From assembly GCF_900403705.1 (NCBI RefSeq), contig NZ_OUNR01000001.1:744001-808000 (forward strand): 64,000 nt of DNA. The letters run 5' to 3'. The position numbers and the translations under genes are program-made. Position 1 is the first letter of the stretch, and every line of letters starts with the position of its first letter. This document shows, one piece after another, positions 8,204-16,365 of the stretch. Under the pieces are notes generated by a model. That model made no database searches, had not been told where the DNA came from, and saw only the letters and a list, made by a program, of their open reading frames with translations. This stretch comes from Nitrospira lenta. GTDB taxonomy: Bacteria; Nitrospirota; Nitrospiria; Nitrospirales; Nitrospiraceae.

Positions 8204-8232
8204 AGTGCTACGATTTTCTGAAACGTAGCACT
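8204..8232 (-). promoter_or_regulatory. Probable NikR operator
   Basis: A perfect 9-bp inverted repeat, AGTGCTACG (8204-8212) and CGTAGCACT (8224-8232), with an 11-base AT-rich spacer. Written as GTGCTAC-N13-GTAGCAC it resembles the GTGTTAC-N13/14-GTAACAC operator reported for Geobacter NikR. It lies 9 bases upstream of the nikR ATG, next to its Shine-Dalgarno. Confidence 0.75.
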
Positions 8233-8239
8233 GTAGGAA

Positions 8240-8269
8240 CACGGGCGTCAAGACAGGGCGACGCCCGTG
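8240..8269 (-). terminator. Hairpin after the HtrA protease gene
   Basis: A perfect 10-bp stem (8240-8249 with 8260-8269) has a 10-base loop. It lies 29 bases past the stop of the protease gene and ahead of nikR. On the minus strand it is followed only by TTCC, so the U-tract is weak. Confidence 0.52.
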
Positions 8270-8298
8270 ATTACCCCATTCTTCAACAGCGTGGAGAG

Positions 8299-9711
8299 CT
8301 ATTCCCCTTGAATGGGGATATACAGAGCGTTGCCCTGCCGGTTGACGAGCAGGAGCACGAGGTCGGTCGGTTTGAGTGGATCGGCGAGGCGCTGGAAGGT
8401 CGTAAAATTGTGAATGGCCTGCCGGTTGAGCTCGAGCACGACGTCACCCGGTTGCAGGCCTGAAGATTCGGCGAGGCTGCCTTCCTCAATGTCGGTGACC
8501 ACCACGCCGCTGTTCACGGAAAGATCCATCTGCCTGGCGAGCGGAGGCGTCACGTCATCAAAGACGACCCCCGTCAGCGGATGCGCGGTTGAAGCGGCTG
8601 CGGACGGGCTCTGAGTTTTCTTCGCTCGCTCACGCGGAGCTTCCTGAACCGTCAACTCCGCCTGATAGGTCTTGCCGTCGCGAATAAGGTCCAGACGATG
8701 CTTGCTGCCGATCGGCGATTGGGCCACGAGATTGCGCAGCTGCCCGCTGTCCATCACGTCGCGGCCGTCGAACCGCACCACGACATCCCCGCGCCTGAGC
8801 CCGGCTCGCTCCGCCGATCCCTTCGCTTGCAGGTCGGTCACGATTGCGCCCTTGACGTCCGGCAGGCGAAAAATCTTTCCCAGCGACGGACTGACGTCCT
8901 GGGTCGAGGCGCCGAGAAATCCTCGGACGACCCGGCCGGTCTTGATCAGACTCTGCATCGCGGCCCGCGCCATGTTGCTCGGGATCGCAAACCCGACCCC
9001 GACGCTGCCGCCGGTCGGGCTCGCGATGGCCGTATTGATCCCGACCAACTCGCCGTTGACGTTCACGAGCGCGCCGCCGGAATTTCCGGGATTGATCGGC
9101 GCGTCGGTCTGAATGAAATCCTCGAAGTCGGCCACGCCGACATCCGCCCGCCCTACGGCACTGACGATCCCGAACGTCACCGTGCGGCTCAGCCCAAGCG
9201 GATTTCCGATCGCCAGCACAAACTCTCCGACGGCCAGCGTGTTGGAGTCCGCCCAGGGCACGGTCGGAAGATTCGTCGCATTGATCTTGACCACCGCCAC
9301 ATCCGTCTTCGGATCGGTGGCGACGACTTTGCCTTTGTACTGGCGCCGATCGGCCAGAATCACTTCCACATCCACTGCGTCTGCCACGACATGGTTGTTC
9401 GTAATGATGAAGCCGTCCGGTGAGACGATCACGCCCGAGCCTTGCCCGTACTGACGCCGCGCCGGCGGTTCCTTGAACAAACCGAACGGGAGCGTCTCGT
9501 CGCTGAACGCCTGGTCGCGCACCATTACTGTGGAGGCAATACTCACAACCGCAGGAATGACCTTGATAGCCGTGGCCTTCACCTGGCTTTGTAGGTCGTG
9601 GCCGTTCGCGACGGGCACCAGATGCGTCGCGGCCAGGCCGGTCCCGGCGGCCAGATGGCTTCCCAGACAGAGACTCAGCATCCAGGTCGTGATTGCAGTC
9701 GCTCGATTCAT
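8299..9711 (-). CDS. degP: Periplasmic HtrA/DegP-type serine protease
   Basis: A 470-residue exported protease and chaperone. It has a signal peptide (about 1-28), a trypsin-like domain with His107 (TNNHVVA), Asp137 (KTDVAV) and Ser211 (NPGNSGG), then two PDZ domains (about 285-375 and 395-470). Length and order match DegP/DegQ. I used ATG 9711 (MNRATAITTW), which begins a normal signal peptide; an in-frame start at 9792 would add 27 unlikely residues. No strong ribosome-binding site is visible. It lies 81 bases after the copper ATPase gene, which suggests envelope stress repair coupled to metal export. Confidence 0.93.
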   Translation of the reverse strand: MNRATAITTWMLSLCLGSHLAAGTGLAATHLVPVANGHDLQSQVKATAIKVIPAVVSIASTVMVRDQAFSDETLPFGLFKEPPARRQYGQGSGVIVSPDGFIITNNHVVADAVDVEVILADRRQYKGKVVATDPKTDVAVVKINATNLPTVPWADSNTLAVGEFVLAIGNPLGLSRTVTFGIVSAVGRADVGVADFEDFIQTDAPINPGNSGGALVNVNGELVGINTAIASPTGGSVGVGFAIPSNMARAAMQSLIKTGRVVRGFLGASTQDVSPSLGKIFRLPDVKGAIVTDLQAKGSAERAGLRRGDVVVRFDGRDVMDSGQLRNLVAQSPIGSKHRLDLIRDGKTYQAELTVQEAPRERAKKTQSPSAAASTAHPLTGVVFDDVTPPLARQMDLSVNSGVVVTDIEEGSLAESSGLQPGDVVLELNRQAIHNFTTFQRLADPLKPTDLVLLLVNRQGNALYIPIQGE

Positions 9712-9792
9712 AGTCAGGTTGCAGAAATACTCGTCGCCTTGGGATCGGTGAAATGCCGTGGCCAAGGTACCATGCAGAGATAATGAGCGCAC

Positions 9793-12339
9793 TTATAATT
9801 CGATATGCCGCAGCCGGAGTGCGTTCGAGATCACGGACACTGAACTGAACATCATCGCGGCGCTGGCGATCATCGGACTCAGCAACAACCCGGTGAACGG
9901 ATACAGCACGCCGGCGGCGATCGGCACACCCAGTAGATTATAGGCGAAGGCGAAAAAGAGGTTTTGCCGGATATTGCGCATCGTCGCCACACTCAAATGG
10001 CGCGCCCGCACGAGCGCCTGCACATCGCCTTTCAGCAAGGTCATGCCGGCATTTTCCACCGCAACGTCGGCGCCTGTGCCCATCGCGATTCCGACATCGG
10101 CCAACGCCAGGGCCGGCGCGTCGTTCACACCGTCTCCCGCCACCGCCACGATCCGCCCTCCGGCCTTGAGCTCACGGACAATATGAGCCTTCTGTTCCGG
10201 CAACACTCCGGCCCTCACCTCATCGATCCCGAGCTGCGTGGCAACGGCATCCGCCGTGCGTTGATGATCCCCCGTCACCATGACCAAGCGAAGCCCATCG
10301 GCTTTCAATCGCTTGACGGCCTCCGCCGAGGAGGCCTTAATCGGATCGGCCACTCCTAACAAGCCGGCCGCTTTCCCATTCACCGCCACAAACATGACCG
10401 TCTGCCCGCGCTCACGAAACGCGGCCGCCTCTTCCTCCAACACCTCCAGCGTCCGCCCGACCGCACCACGGTCGCTCAAGAACGCCGCCGTCCCGATCGC
10501 CACAGATTGATCGTCAATGATGCCGGTCACGCCCTTTCCAGTGACGGCCAGGAACTGCTTGACCGGAGCCAACGTGATACCGCGTGCTCGCGCACCGGAT
10601 ACCACCGCATCGGCCAGCGGATGCTCACTGCCCTGTTCGAGACTGGCGGCCAGCCGCAATACATCCTGATCGCTATACGGCGGCACAAACCGGACGGTGA
10701 CCAGCACTGGCTTTCCCTCCGTCAGCGTGCCGGTCTTGTCGAACACGATCGTGTCCACCTTGCCGAGCACTTCCAACGCTTCGGCTTTTTTGACCAACAC
10801 ACCGACGGCGGCGCCACGACCCGTCCCCACCATAATCGACATCGGCGTCGCCAGACCCAATGCGCAAGGGCACGCGATGATGAGCACCGCCACGGCATTG
10901 ACCAGCGCGTAGGCGAGCTTCGGCTCAGGCCCCACCCAGATCCAGACACCCGCGGTGATGACCGCGGCCGCCACGACCAGCGGCACAAAATAGCCCGCCG
11001 CCGTATCGGCGACCCGTTGAATCGGAGCCCGGCTCCGCTGCGCGTCACTGACCATTTGCACGATGCGCGCAAGCAGCGTGTCCCTGCCGACCTTCTGTGC
11101 TTGCATCAGCAGACTACCCGTCCCGTTCATCGTGCCGCCGGTCACCGGTGCGCCGACCGTTTTTTCAACCGGTATCGATTCACCGGTCAACATCGACTCA
11201 TCGACGGCGGAGCCGCCGTCGACGACGACCCCATCGACCGGAATACGCTCACCGGGCCGCACACGCAGCCGGTTGCCGACCTGCACCTGATCGAGGGACA
11301 CATCAATCTCCCGGCCGTCCCGTACGACCCGCGCCGTCGTCGGGGCCAGTCGCAACAGCCCCTTGATAGCCGACGTGGTCTGGCTTCTCGCGCGAAGCTC
11401 CAGAATCTGACCGAGCAACACCAGCACCGTGATCATCGCCGCCGCCTCAAAATACACCGCCACGCCGCCGCCGTGCTGATGAAAGGAGGCCGGCAGCCAC
11501 TCGGGAACGACCGTCCCAACGGTACTGAATCCATAGGCGGCGCCGGTGCCGAGGGCAATCAAGGTAAACATATTCGGAGCCCGATTGACGATCGAGGCCC
11601 ACCCGCGCTGAAAAAACGGGAGCCCGCCCCAGAGCACGACGGGCGTCGCGAGCACCCACTGAATCCAGTTGAGCCGCGCGCCGCCCAGCCACTGATGCAG
11701 CGGTTGACCGGGAAGCATGTCCGACATGGCCAGGATCATCACCACCACGGCAGGCCCGAGGCTCCACCAAAATCGCCGGCTCATGTCGTCGAGTTCCGGA
11801 TTGGGGCCCTCTTCCATCGTCACGATCTTCGGCTCCAGCGCCATCCCGCAAATACGGCAGACGCCGGGTTTCGTCTCAAGGATCTCGGGATCCATCGGAC
11901 AAATGTATTCGACGGTCGAACCCGCTGGAACAACAACCTGGCGGGCCGGGCGCTGATCCGGGGGCAAGAGATAATAGGCGGGATCGTCCTTGAATTTGGT
12001 CAGGCAACCCGTGGCACAGAAGTAATAGGTCTTTCCGGCATGCACGTGCGAACCGGCCGCCGTCTCGGGCTGCACCGTCATCCCGCAGACCGGATCGAGT
12101 GCACCGCCGGCGGCAGGCGCCGCCGGCATCATCATCGGTAACGGTTTCCGTGCCGTGGGAGAAATGGGAGTCGTGATGAGAGGAGCGGACGCCTTACTCA
12201 GGGCCTTCACAGGGTCGGCGCGAAACCGATCGAGACAGGACGTCGCGCAAAAGTAGTAGGTCTGCCCCCCGTACTCATACCGCCCGGCAGCCGTGGCCGG
12301 ATCGACCGTCATCCCGCAGATCGGATCAATGGCCATCAT
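9793..12339 (-). CDS. copA: Copper-translocating P1B-type ATPase with two N-terminal YHS domains
   Basis: An 848-residue inner-membrane ATPase that would export Cu(I) (or Ag) from the cytoplasm. In place of the usual HMA domains it has two YHS domains (4-50 and 81-125, each with CGMTV and YYFCATxC) and a small heavy-metal-binding segment (144-171, YICPMDPEI and CRICGMAL). The core has the TGES loop near 385-388, transmembrane CPC at 490-492, phosphorylated Asp534 in DKTGT, and GDGxND in the hinge. CPC with N/M in later helices indicates the CopA/SilP group. Start ATG 12339 is followed by a second ATG. Neighbours are a DsbA-like protein and HtrA. Confidence 0.95.
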   Translation of the reverse strand: MMAIDPICGMTVDPATAAGRYEYGGQTYYFCATSCLDRFRADPVKALSKASAPLITTPISPTARKPLPMMMPAAPAAGGALDPVCGMTVQPETAAGSHVHAGKTYYFCATGCLTKFKDDPAYYLLPPDQRPARQVVVPAGSTVEYICPMDPEILETKPGVCRICGMALEPKIVTMEEGPNPELDDMSRRFWWSLGPAVVVMILAMSDMLPGQPLHQWLGGARLNWIQWVLATPVVLWGGLPFFQRGWASIVNRAPNMFTLIALGTGAAYGFSTVGTVVPEWLPASFHQHGGGVAVYFEAAAMITVLVLLGQILELRARSQTTSAIKGLLRLAPTTARVVRDGREIDVSLDQVQVGNRLRVRPGERIPVDGVVVDGGSAVDESMLTGESIPVEKTVGAPVTGGTMNGTGSLLMQAQKVGRDTLLARIVQMVSDAQRSRAPIQRVADTAAGYFVPLVVAAAVITAGVWIWVGPEPKLAYALVNAVAVLIIACPCALGLATPMSIMVGTGRGAAVGVLVKKAEALEVLGKVDTIVFDKTGTLTEGKPVLVTVRFVPPYSDQDVLRLAASLEQGSEHPLADAVVSGARARGITLAPVKQFLAVTGKGVTGIIDDQSVAIGTAAFLSDRGAVGRTLEVLEEEAAAFRERGQTVMFVAVNGKAAGLLGVADPIKASSAEAVKRLKADGLRLVMVTGDHQRTADAVATQLGIDEVRAGVLPEQKAHIVRELKAGGRIVAVAGDGVNDAPALALADVGIAMGTGADVAVENAGMTLLKGDVQALVRARHLSVATMRNIRQNLFFAFAYNLLGVPIAAGVLYPFTGLLLSPMIASAAMMFSSVSVISNALRLRHIEL

Positions 12340-12418
12340 TCCTCACCGAGTGTTGCGCCTGACGTGCTGCGTGCTCAGACGACCGATCCTCCCAACCTCA
12401 GCACTCAGGACTGTTAGA

Positions 12419-13069
12419 TCACTTCTTCTTATCTGCATCCAGGATGCTATGGATCACCAGCTTCAGATTGTCCGGATCGATCTGCTCGACTTTGATGTTG
12501 CCGTCGATCAGCACCGTCGGCGTCTGCTGCACCTTGATGCGCTCGCCCCATTTCTTGCTCTCTTCTAAGGCCTTGGCCGGCTTGCCGCTGGACATTCCCT
12601 CTTCAAACGCTTTGGGATCGAGTCCGACTTCCTTGATCAGGACTTCGCGCAACGAACGATCCAGCACGCCGGTCACTTTTTCCGTATGAATCGTCCGGAA
12701 GAGGACCTTCTTCATCTCGTCCCCTTTGCCCATCGTCCGGGCTTGCTCATACATATCGAACGGCGTCGGCAACTTGCCCTGAAAAACCGGGAAACCCACC
12801 ATCGTGACTTCGATCTTGTCGCCGAATTCTTTCTTCAGCAGCGCCACGCCTTCACTGTCAAAGCGATGGCAATGGGGACAGTAGAAATCGGCAAACTCGA
12901 TCAGCTTCACCTTCCCCGGTTGATGCGTGGACTTTTCGTCCTTGAGGACTTCGAACTTCCCCTTCAACTCGGGCGTCGCCGCAGAAACTCCCGGGGATGT
13001 CCCTAATGCCAGAAGGGCCCCCACGGCCACGAGAGCGCCACGCCATCCCCACTTGCTGCTATGCGTCAT
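12419..13069 (-). CDS. DsbA-family thiol-disulfide protein
   Basis: A 216-residue exported thioredoxin-fold protein. It has a signal peptide (1-30, ending near VSA-ATPE), a CPHC active site in EFADFYCPHCHRFD near residue 65, a helical insertion, and a cis-Pro loop QTPTVLIDG. It would make or exchange disulfide bonds in the periplasm. The start is ATG 13069, preceded by AAAGGAGCAGGAC. A longer frame to 13129 lacks support. It is the first gene of a minus-strand run with copA and the protease. This suggests oxidative folding of Cys-rich envelope proteins or copper-related thiol chemistry. Confidence 0.9.
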   Translation of the reverse strand: MTHSSKWGWRGALVAVGALLALGTSPGVSAATPELKGKFEVLKDEKSTHQPGKVKLIEFADFYCPHCHRFDSEGVALLKKEFGDKIEVTMVGFPVFQGKLPTPFDMYEQARTMGKGDEMKKVLFRTIHTEKVTGVLDRSLREVLIKEVGLDPKAFEEGMSSGKPAKALEESKKWGERIKVQQTPTVLIDGNIKVEQIDPDNLKLVIHSILDADKKK

Positions 13070-13140
13070 GTCCTGCTCCTTTCGAGATTGTCCAACCATG
13101 CGTCCCATTATAACGGATACCGGCGTCACCTGCCCTCTGT

Positions 13141-13146
13141 TATACT
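13141..13146 (+). promoter_or_regulatory. TATACT -10 element close to the Slp start
   Basis: TATACT ends only seven bases before ATG 13154, with no Shine-Dalgarno between. The -35 region is poor. The arrangement suggests a leaderless or very short-leader transcript. Confidence 0.38.
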
Positions 13147-13153
13147 GAAGCCT

Positions 13154-13690
13154 ATGCAGAGGCTCAGCATCTTCCTATTCAGCGCGCTCTTCCTCGGTGC
13201 CGCCGGCTGTGCGACGAGCCAGGAGTCCGGCGACAGCGCCCAGCCTCCCCCGCTCGCATTTGCGCAGGTCAAAGCGGCCCCCGATTCCTATAAAAACCAA
13301 ACCGTCATCTGGGGTGGAGAAGTTTTGAGCGCCCGGCGCCTGAAGGAAGGAACTCGCATCGAGATTCTACAACTCCCGCTCAATTCGTCGCTCCAGCCCA
13401 CGACGGAACTGAACCAGTCGCAGGGGCGCTTTGTCGCGTTGCGGCGGGAATTTCTTGATCCGGCCACCATTCCAGCGGGCACATTTCTCACGATCACCGG
13501 AGAAGTCGCCGGTTCAATCACCCTGCCCTTGGACGAAATGGAATATGCCTATCCGATCGTCGAACTCAAGACCATGAAAGTCTGGGTGAGGGTGGAAGAT
13601 CAACCGGTCCGTATTCGTCCCCACATGGGACCAGGCCCCTACTGGGGACCCTATTGGTCTCCCTACTGGAGACCCTGGCCCTACTGGTAA
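13154..13690 (+). CDS. Slp-family outer-membrane lipoprotein
   Basis: A 178-residue lipoprotein. The signal peptide ends in a lipobox LGAAGC, so Cys near residue 19 would be lipidated. The body matches the Slp/YeaY family: FAQVKAAPDSYKNQTVIWGGEVL, an EILQLPLNS strand, and GRFVALRREFLDP. It is predicted to sit at the inner face of the outer membrane. The C-terminus has a repeated P-Y-W motif (PYWGPYWSPYWRPWPYW), which is unusual and might bind a surface or membrane. I chose ATG 13154 because the longer frame from 13061 runs through the divergent promoter region. It is divergent from the DsbA-like gene. Confidence 0.86.
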   Translation: MQRLSIFLFSALFLGAAGCATSQESGDSAQPPPLAFAQVKAAPDSYKNQTVIWGGEVLSARRLKEGTRIEILQLPLNSSLQPTTELNQSQGRFVALRREFLDPATIPAGTFLTITGEVAGSITLPLDEMEYAYPIVELKTMKVWVRVEDQPVRIRPHMGPGPYWGPYWSPYWRPWPYW

Positions 13691-13698
13691 GTGCGCCG

Positions 13699-14766
13699 CT
13701 ACCGGAACGTCGATCCGACGATCCGCTCCACGCGATCATCCCGGCCGCCGAGTTCTCGATACTTGCGATACTGCGCGAGGGCGCGCGGCATGTCTTTCCG
13801 GTGCAATTCATAAAACACGCCGAGATTGTAGTGCGCTTCGGCATACTCCGGCTTCAACTCCACCGCCGACGCATATTCGCGTTCGGCTTCGTCCAGCTGC
13901 CCCAAGCTCGTGTAGACCACGCCTAAATTCAAATGCGCCTCCGCATAGGCCGGCTGATACCGGAGTACTTCCAGGAATTCCCGCTCGGCCTCGGCGGACT
14001 TTCCCTGACTGCGATAGATGAAGCCCAAATTGTAGTGCGCATCGACCAGGTCTGGCTTGGCCGCGACCGCCTGCTTATAGGCATAGGCCGCGTCCACCAG
14101 ATCATTGCGTTTTTCTGCCATCCGCCCAGTCAAATACCAGGCATCGGCATGTTTCGGATGGGCCTTCGTCAACCGGGCCAGCGTCTCCGCCGCCGCCTTC
14201 GTGTCACCGGTGTAATCTTGAAGCCTCGCCAGAGAGAACAACGCCTCGGCATGGGCCGGCTGAACCGCCAGGAGTCCTTGATACGTCTTGATCGCCGCCG
14301 GCGCGTCCCGCTGCGACTCATAGAGCTTCGCCAGATCCAGATACGACTCCGCATGCTTGGGATCGGCGTCGATCGCCTTTGTCAGCGCCTGCTGCGCCTC
14401 AGCCGACTTCCCCTGCGCGGCGTAGACGTCGGCGAGATCGTTGAGCGCCTCGGCGAATGCCGGCTTCACTTTGAGCGCGCGCACGAACTCCTCCGCCGCC
14501 TCAGTCGGCTTCCGCCCTTTCAATAAGACGAGTCCGTGGAGATGGAGCGCCTGAGGGGACGCGGGATTGAGATGCAGCGCCTTCTGCACCGCCTCGTCAG
14601 CCGCTTTGAGATCGCCGCGCCCCAGCGCCGCGCGCGTCAGATCCAGCTCATGTTGGAGCGCATCGTGAGGAGCCGCGGCATAGCCGGAATGGGAGGCGGA
14701 AAGAATGAGGAGGGTGCAACAGAAACTAAGGACGGTCACAACCTGAATCCGGCGGCCTGAAATCAA
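13699..14766 (-). CDS. Exported TPR-repeat protein
   Basis: A 355-residue protein with a signal peptide (about 1-30) followed by about nine tetratricopeptide repeats. These show as recurring A-x-x-x-Y-x-x-A and P-x-x-A-E-A-x-x-N-L-G segments every 34 residues. Such solenoids bind partner proteins. The start is a TTG at 14766, chosen because AAGGAGGG sits six bases upstream and the frame then begins directly with the signal peptide. The in-frame ATG at 14895 would add 43 residues that overlap a neighbouring terminator hairpin. It is convergent with the Slp gene (8-base gap). The partner is unknown. Confidence 0.85.
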   Translation of the reverse strand: MISGRRIQVVTVLSFCCTLLILSASHSGYAAAPHDALQHELDLTRAALGRGDLKAADEAVQKALHLNPASPQALHLHGLVLLKGRKPTEAAEEFVRALKVKPAFAEALNDLADVYAAQGKSAEAQQALTKAIDADPKHAESYLDLAKLYESQRDAPAAIKTYQGLLAVQPAHAEALFSLARLQDYTGDTKAAAETLARLTKAHPKHADAWYLTGRMAEKRNDLVDAAYAYKQAVAAKPDLVDAHYNLGFIYRSQGKSAEAEREFLEVLRYQPAYAEAHLNLGVVYTSLGQLDEAEREYASAVELKPEYAEAHYNLGVFYELHRKDMPRALAQYRKYRELGGRDDRVERIVGSTFR

Positions 14767-14860
14767 GGCGTGCCCTCCTTCCACAGAAACCAGTATGGTC
14801 GGACTATAAACGGGCCGCAGGAGGGAAATCAACGTGGGCACAGCGCCCCATGCGATACGC

Positions 14861-14893
14861 GCGGGAGCGATGCCGACGCGGCGCCGCTCCCGC
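14861..14893 (-). terminator. Hairpin terminator of the exported 158-residue protein
   Basis: A perfect 9-bp inverted repeat, GCGGGAGCG (14861-14869) and CGCTCCCGC (14885-14893), lies 13 bases past the stop at 14907. No clear U-tract. Confidence 0.55.
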
Positions 14894-14906
14894 ATCGAAG
14901 ACTCGC

Positions 14907-15383
14907 CTACTTCAGCAGCAACAACTTTCCTCCGGCATCTTTGGGATTGAGCTGATCCCGATACACAAACGTGCTGCCGGCGGCATACAGCAGATCGCTC
15001 GTCGGAATGCCGATATATTTCGTCTCTCCCGGCTTCAACACGATCTTCACATTCAACACGGTCGGCGCCGATTGATTCTCCGCCGCCGTCATATGAAATC
15101 CGCGCTCGACCGCCGACTTATTGGTCACCCGCAGCAACACCGGCGTACCCGGACGATTCTTCATGTCCAAAACCGACGTCGGTGGATACAAAATCTTCAG
15201 CGCCCCCACCTCAGTCGCATAGATATCCAGATCGACCGGCAATTCCTTGAACGCCTGGCCGACCACCGATCCGGTTTCAAGATCGCCGACCTCCACGCCC
15301 CCGGACTGCAATGCCCAGGCTCCGGAAGCCATCATCGCCACACCGGCACAGACGGCAAGACCAAGACCTAACTTCCGTACCAT
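14907..15383 (-). CDS. Exported beta-sandwich (cupredoxin-like) protein
   Basis: A 158-residue protein with a signal peptide (1-24, ending AWA-LQSG). The mature part is beta-rich, with VLLRVTNKSAVERGFHM, a VLKPGETKYIGIP turn and a C-terminal strand. This layout (hydrophobic strand, His-Met after it, then a K-P-G-E-T turn) is like plastocyanin-type cupredoxins. The full Cys/His/Met copper set is not visible, since the mature part has no Cys, so copper binding is doubtful. GGAGG lies before ATG 15383. It has its own terminator. The function is unknown; the cupredoxin likeness is a fold guess only. Confidence 0.68.
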   Translation of the reverse strand: MVRKLGLGLAVCAGVAMMASGAWALQSGGVEVGDLETGSVVGQAFKELPVDLDIYATEVGALKILYPPTSVLDMKNRPGTPVLLRVTNKSAVERGFHMTAAENQSAPTVLNVKIVLKPGETKYIGIPTSDLLYAAGSTFVYRDQLNPKDAGGKLLLLK

Positions 15384-15401
15384 ACGCCACCTCCTCCTGA
15401 G

Positions 15402-15746
15402 TTAAGAACGATTAGGGCCCTGCGGAACAAACTCCATACATGCACACACGCCTCGCGTAATCCTTCGTAAAGCACAGAGAACGAAATCCTCAGGATACTC
15501 AAAGCGGCGTCCGGCAATGCTGCTTCGTGACGCAAGAATGCCGCCGCCGACCGCGGTTACTTTCCGCGAACCATCTGCCTGTGGTTGATCCGCTTCACGA
15601 GTCATTGAATAGGAGTCGATGCCGTTGAAGACCTGAGAGAAGGGATGCCCGCGAAGCCACTGTTCCAGAAATTGGTCCGGAGCTGCGATAGATAGCCCTG
15701 GGTGCAGGGCCGTGCCGGTGAGCATCGTGGCAAACCAAAGACGCAC
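15402..15746 (-). CDS. Small exported hypothetical protein
   Basis: The frame is open from 15827. A GTG at 15746 with GGAG eight bases upstream starts a plausible signal peptide (MRLWFATMLTGTALHPGLSIA) and gives 114 residues. The mature part has no recognised domain. It contains an SSIAGRRFEYPEDFVLCALRR segment and a closing CACMEF cluster with three Cys within reach of each other. It lies just upstream of the 158-residue exported gene and reads the same way (18-base gap), which supports it being real. Confidence is limited because no family was recognised. Confidence 0.4.
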   Translation of the reverse strand: MRLWFATMLTGTALHPGLSIAAPDQFLEQWLRGHPFSQVFNGIDSYSMTREADQPQADGSRKVTAVGGGILASRSSIAGRRFEYPEDFVLCALRRITRGVCACMEFVPQGPNRS

Positions 15747-15911
15747 AACACATTCTCCGAGGAGCCGGTACTCTAGCCGCCGACCCCAACCCTGTCCACC
15801 GACGCCTGCCAACCGATGCACATCCATGCAACAGAAGGTCGAATTGACCAGGGACGAACCGGCTTGAACGCTTAGGGAAGGAACAGAGGACGGGCAGAGG
15901 GAGGGAGAACT

Positions 15912-15939
15912 GGCACGGCCCTATCAGAAGAGCCGTGCC
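15912..15939 (-). terminator. Hairpin after the SmbP-like gene
   Basis: An 8-bp inverted repeat, GGCACGGC (15912-15919) and GCCGTGCC (15932-15939), lies 35 bases past the stop of the SmbP-like gene. The following bases are C/T-rich but not a clean U-tract. The rest of 15747-15974 shows nothing else recognisable. Confidence 0.42.
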
Positions 15940-15974
15940 TGAGAGATCGATCCGGACACACCACCGCGCGTCGG

Positions 15975-16274
15975 CTACTTGCTCTTCTTGCCCTTCGCCG
16001 GCTTCTCCGCCTGCTCGGCATGCATCAAGGCTTCTTCCGCATGCTTCACGGCTTCTTTCGCATGCTCCAACGCTTCCTTCGCATGCGCATCGACGCTGGC
16101 TTTCACCGATTCTTCCAGGTGCACGATCGCTTCTTTTTCATGCGCGATGGCTTCCTTGGCGTGCGCAATCGTTTCCTTCACATGCGCATTCCCGGCCAGC
16201 GCCGTTCCAACCGGCCCGACCGCCATCACCGCACCGCACGCGACAACCGCCAACAGCACGCGAGCTTTCGTCAT
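15975..16274 (-). CDS. smbP: SmbP-like small periplasmic metal-binding protein
   Basis: A 99-residue protein with a signal peptide (1-28, ending ALA-GNAH). The mature part is a run of seven-residue repeats of the form A-H-A-K-E-A-(I/L/V), giving a helical hairpin with His at regular steps (about nine His). This is the pattern of SmbP from Nitrosomonas europaea, which binds several Cu(II) and other divalent ions. The C-terminus is Lys-rich. ATG 16274 has AGGAGGATGT before it; the longer frame from 16403 overlaps the neighbouring permease. A periplasmic copper/nickel buffer is the likely role. Confidence 0.75.
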   Translation of the reverse strand: MTKARVLLAVVACGAVMAVGPVGTALAGNAHVKETIAHAKEAIAHEKEAIVHLEESVKASVDAHAKEALEHAKEAVKHAEEALMHAEQAEKPAKGKKSK

Positions 16275-16365
16275 ACAACATCCTCCTGTGAAATGTGGAT
16301 AGTCCAACAAGACCGAACGGATTGTACCGAGGTATGGAGAAATTAGAAAGCAACGGGCAGCGCGC

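Noticed and set aside
10507-12141. Long plus-strand frame (544 codons) opposite copA
   Set aside because: Shadow of a well-recognised ATPase gene; the composition is typical of the reverse strand of GC-rich coding DNA.
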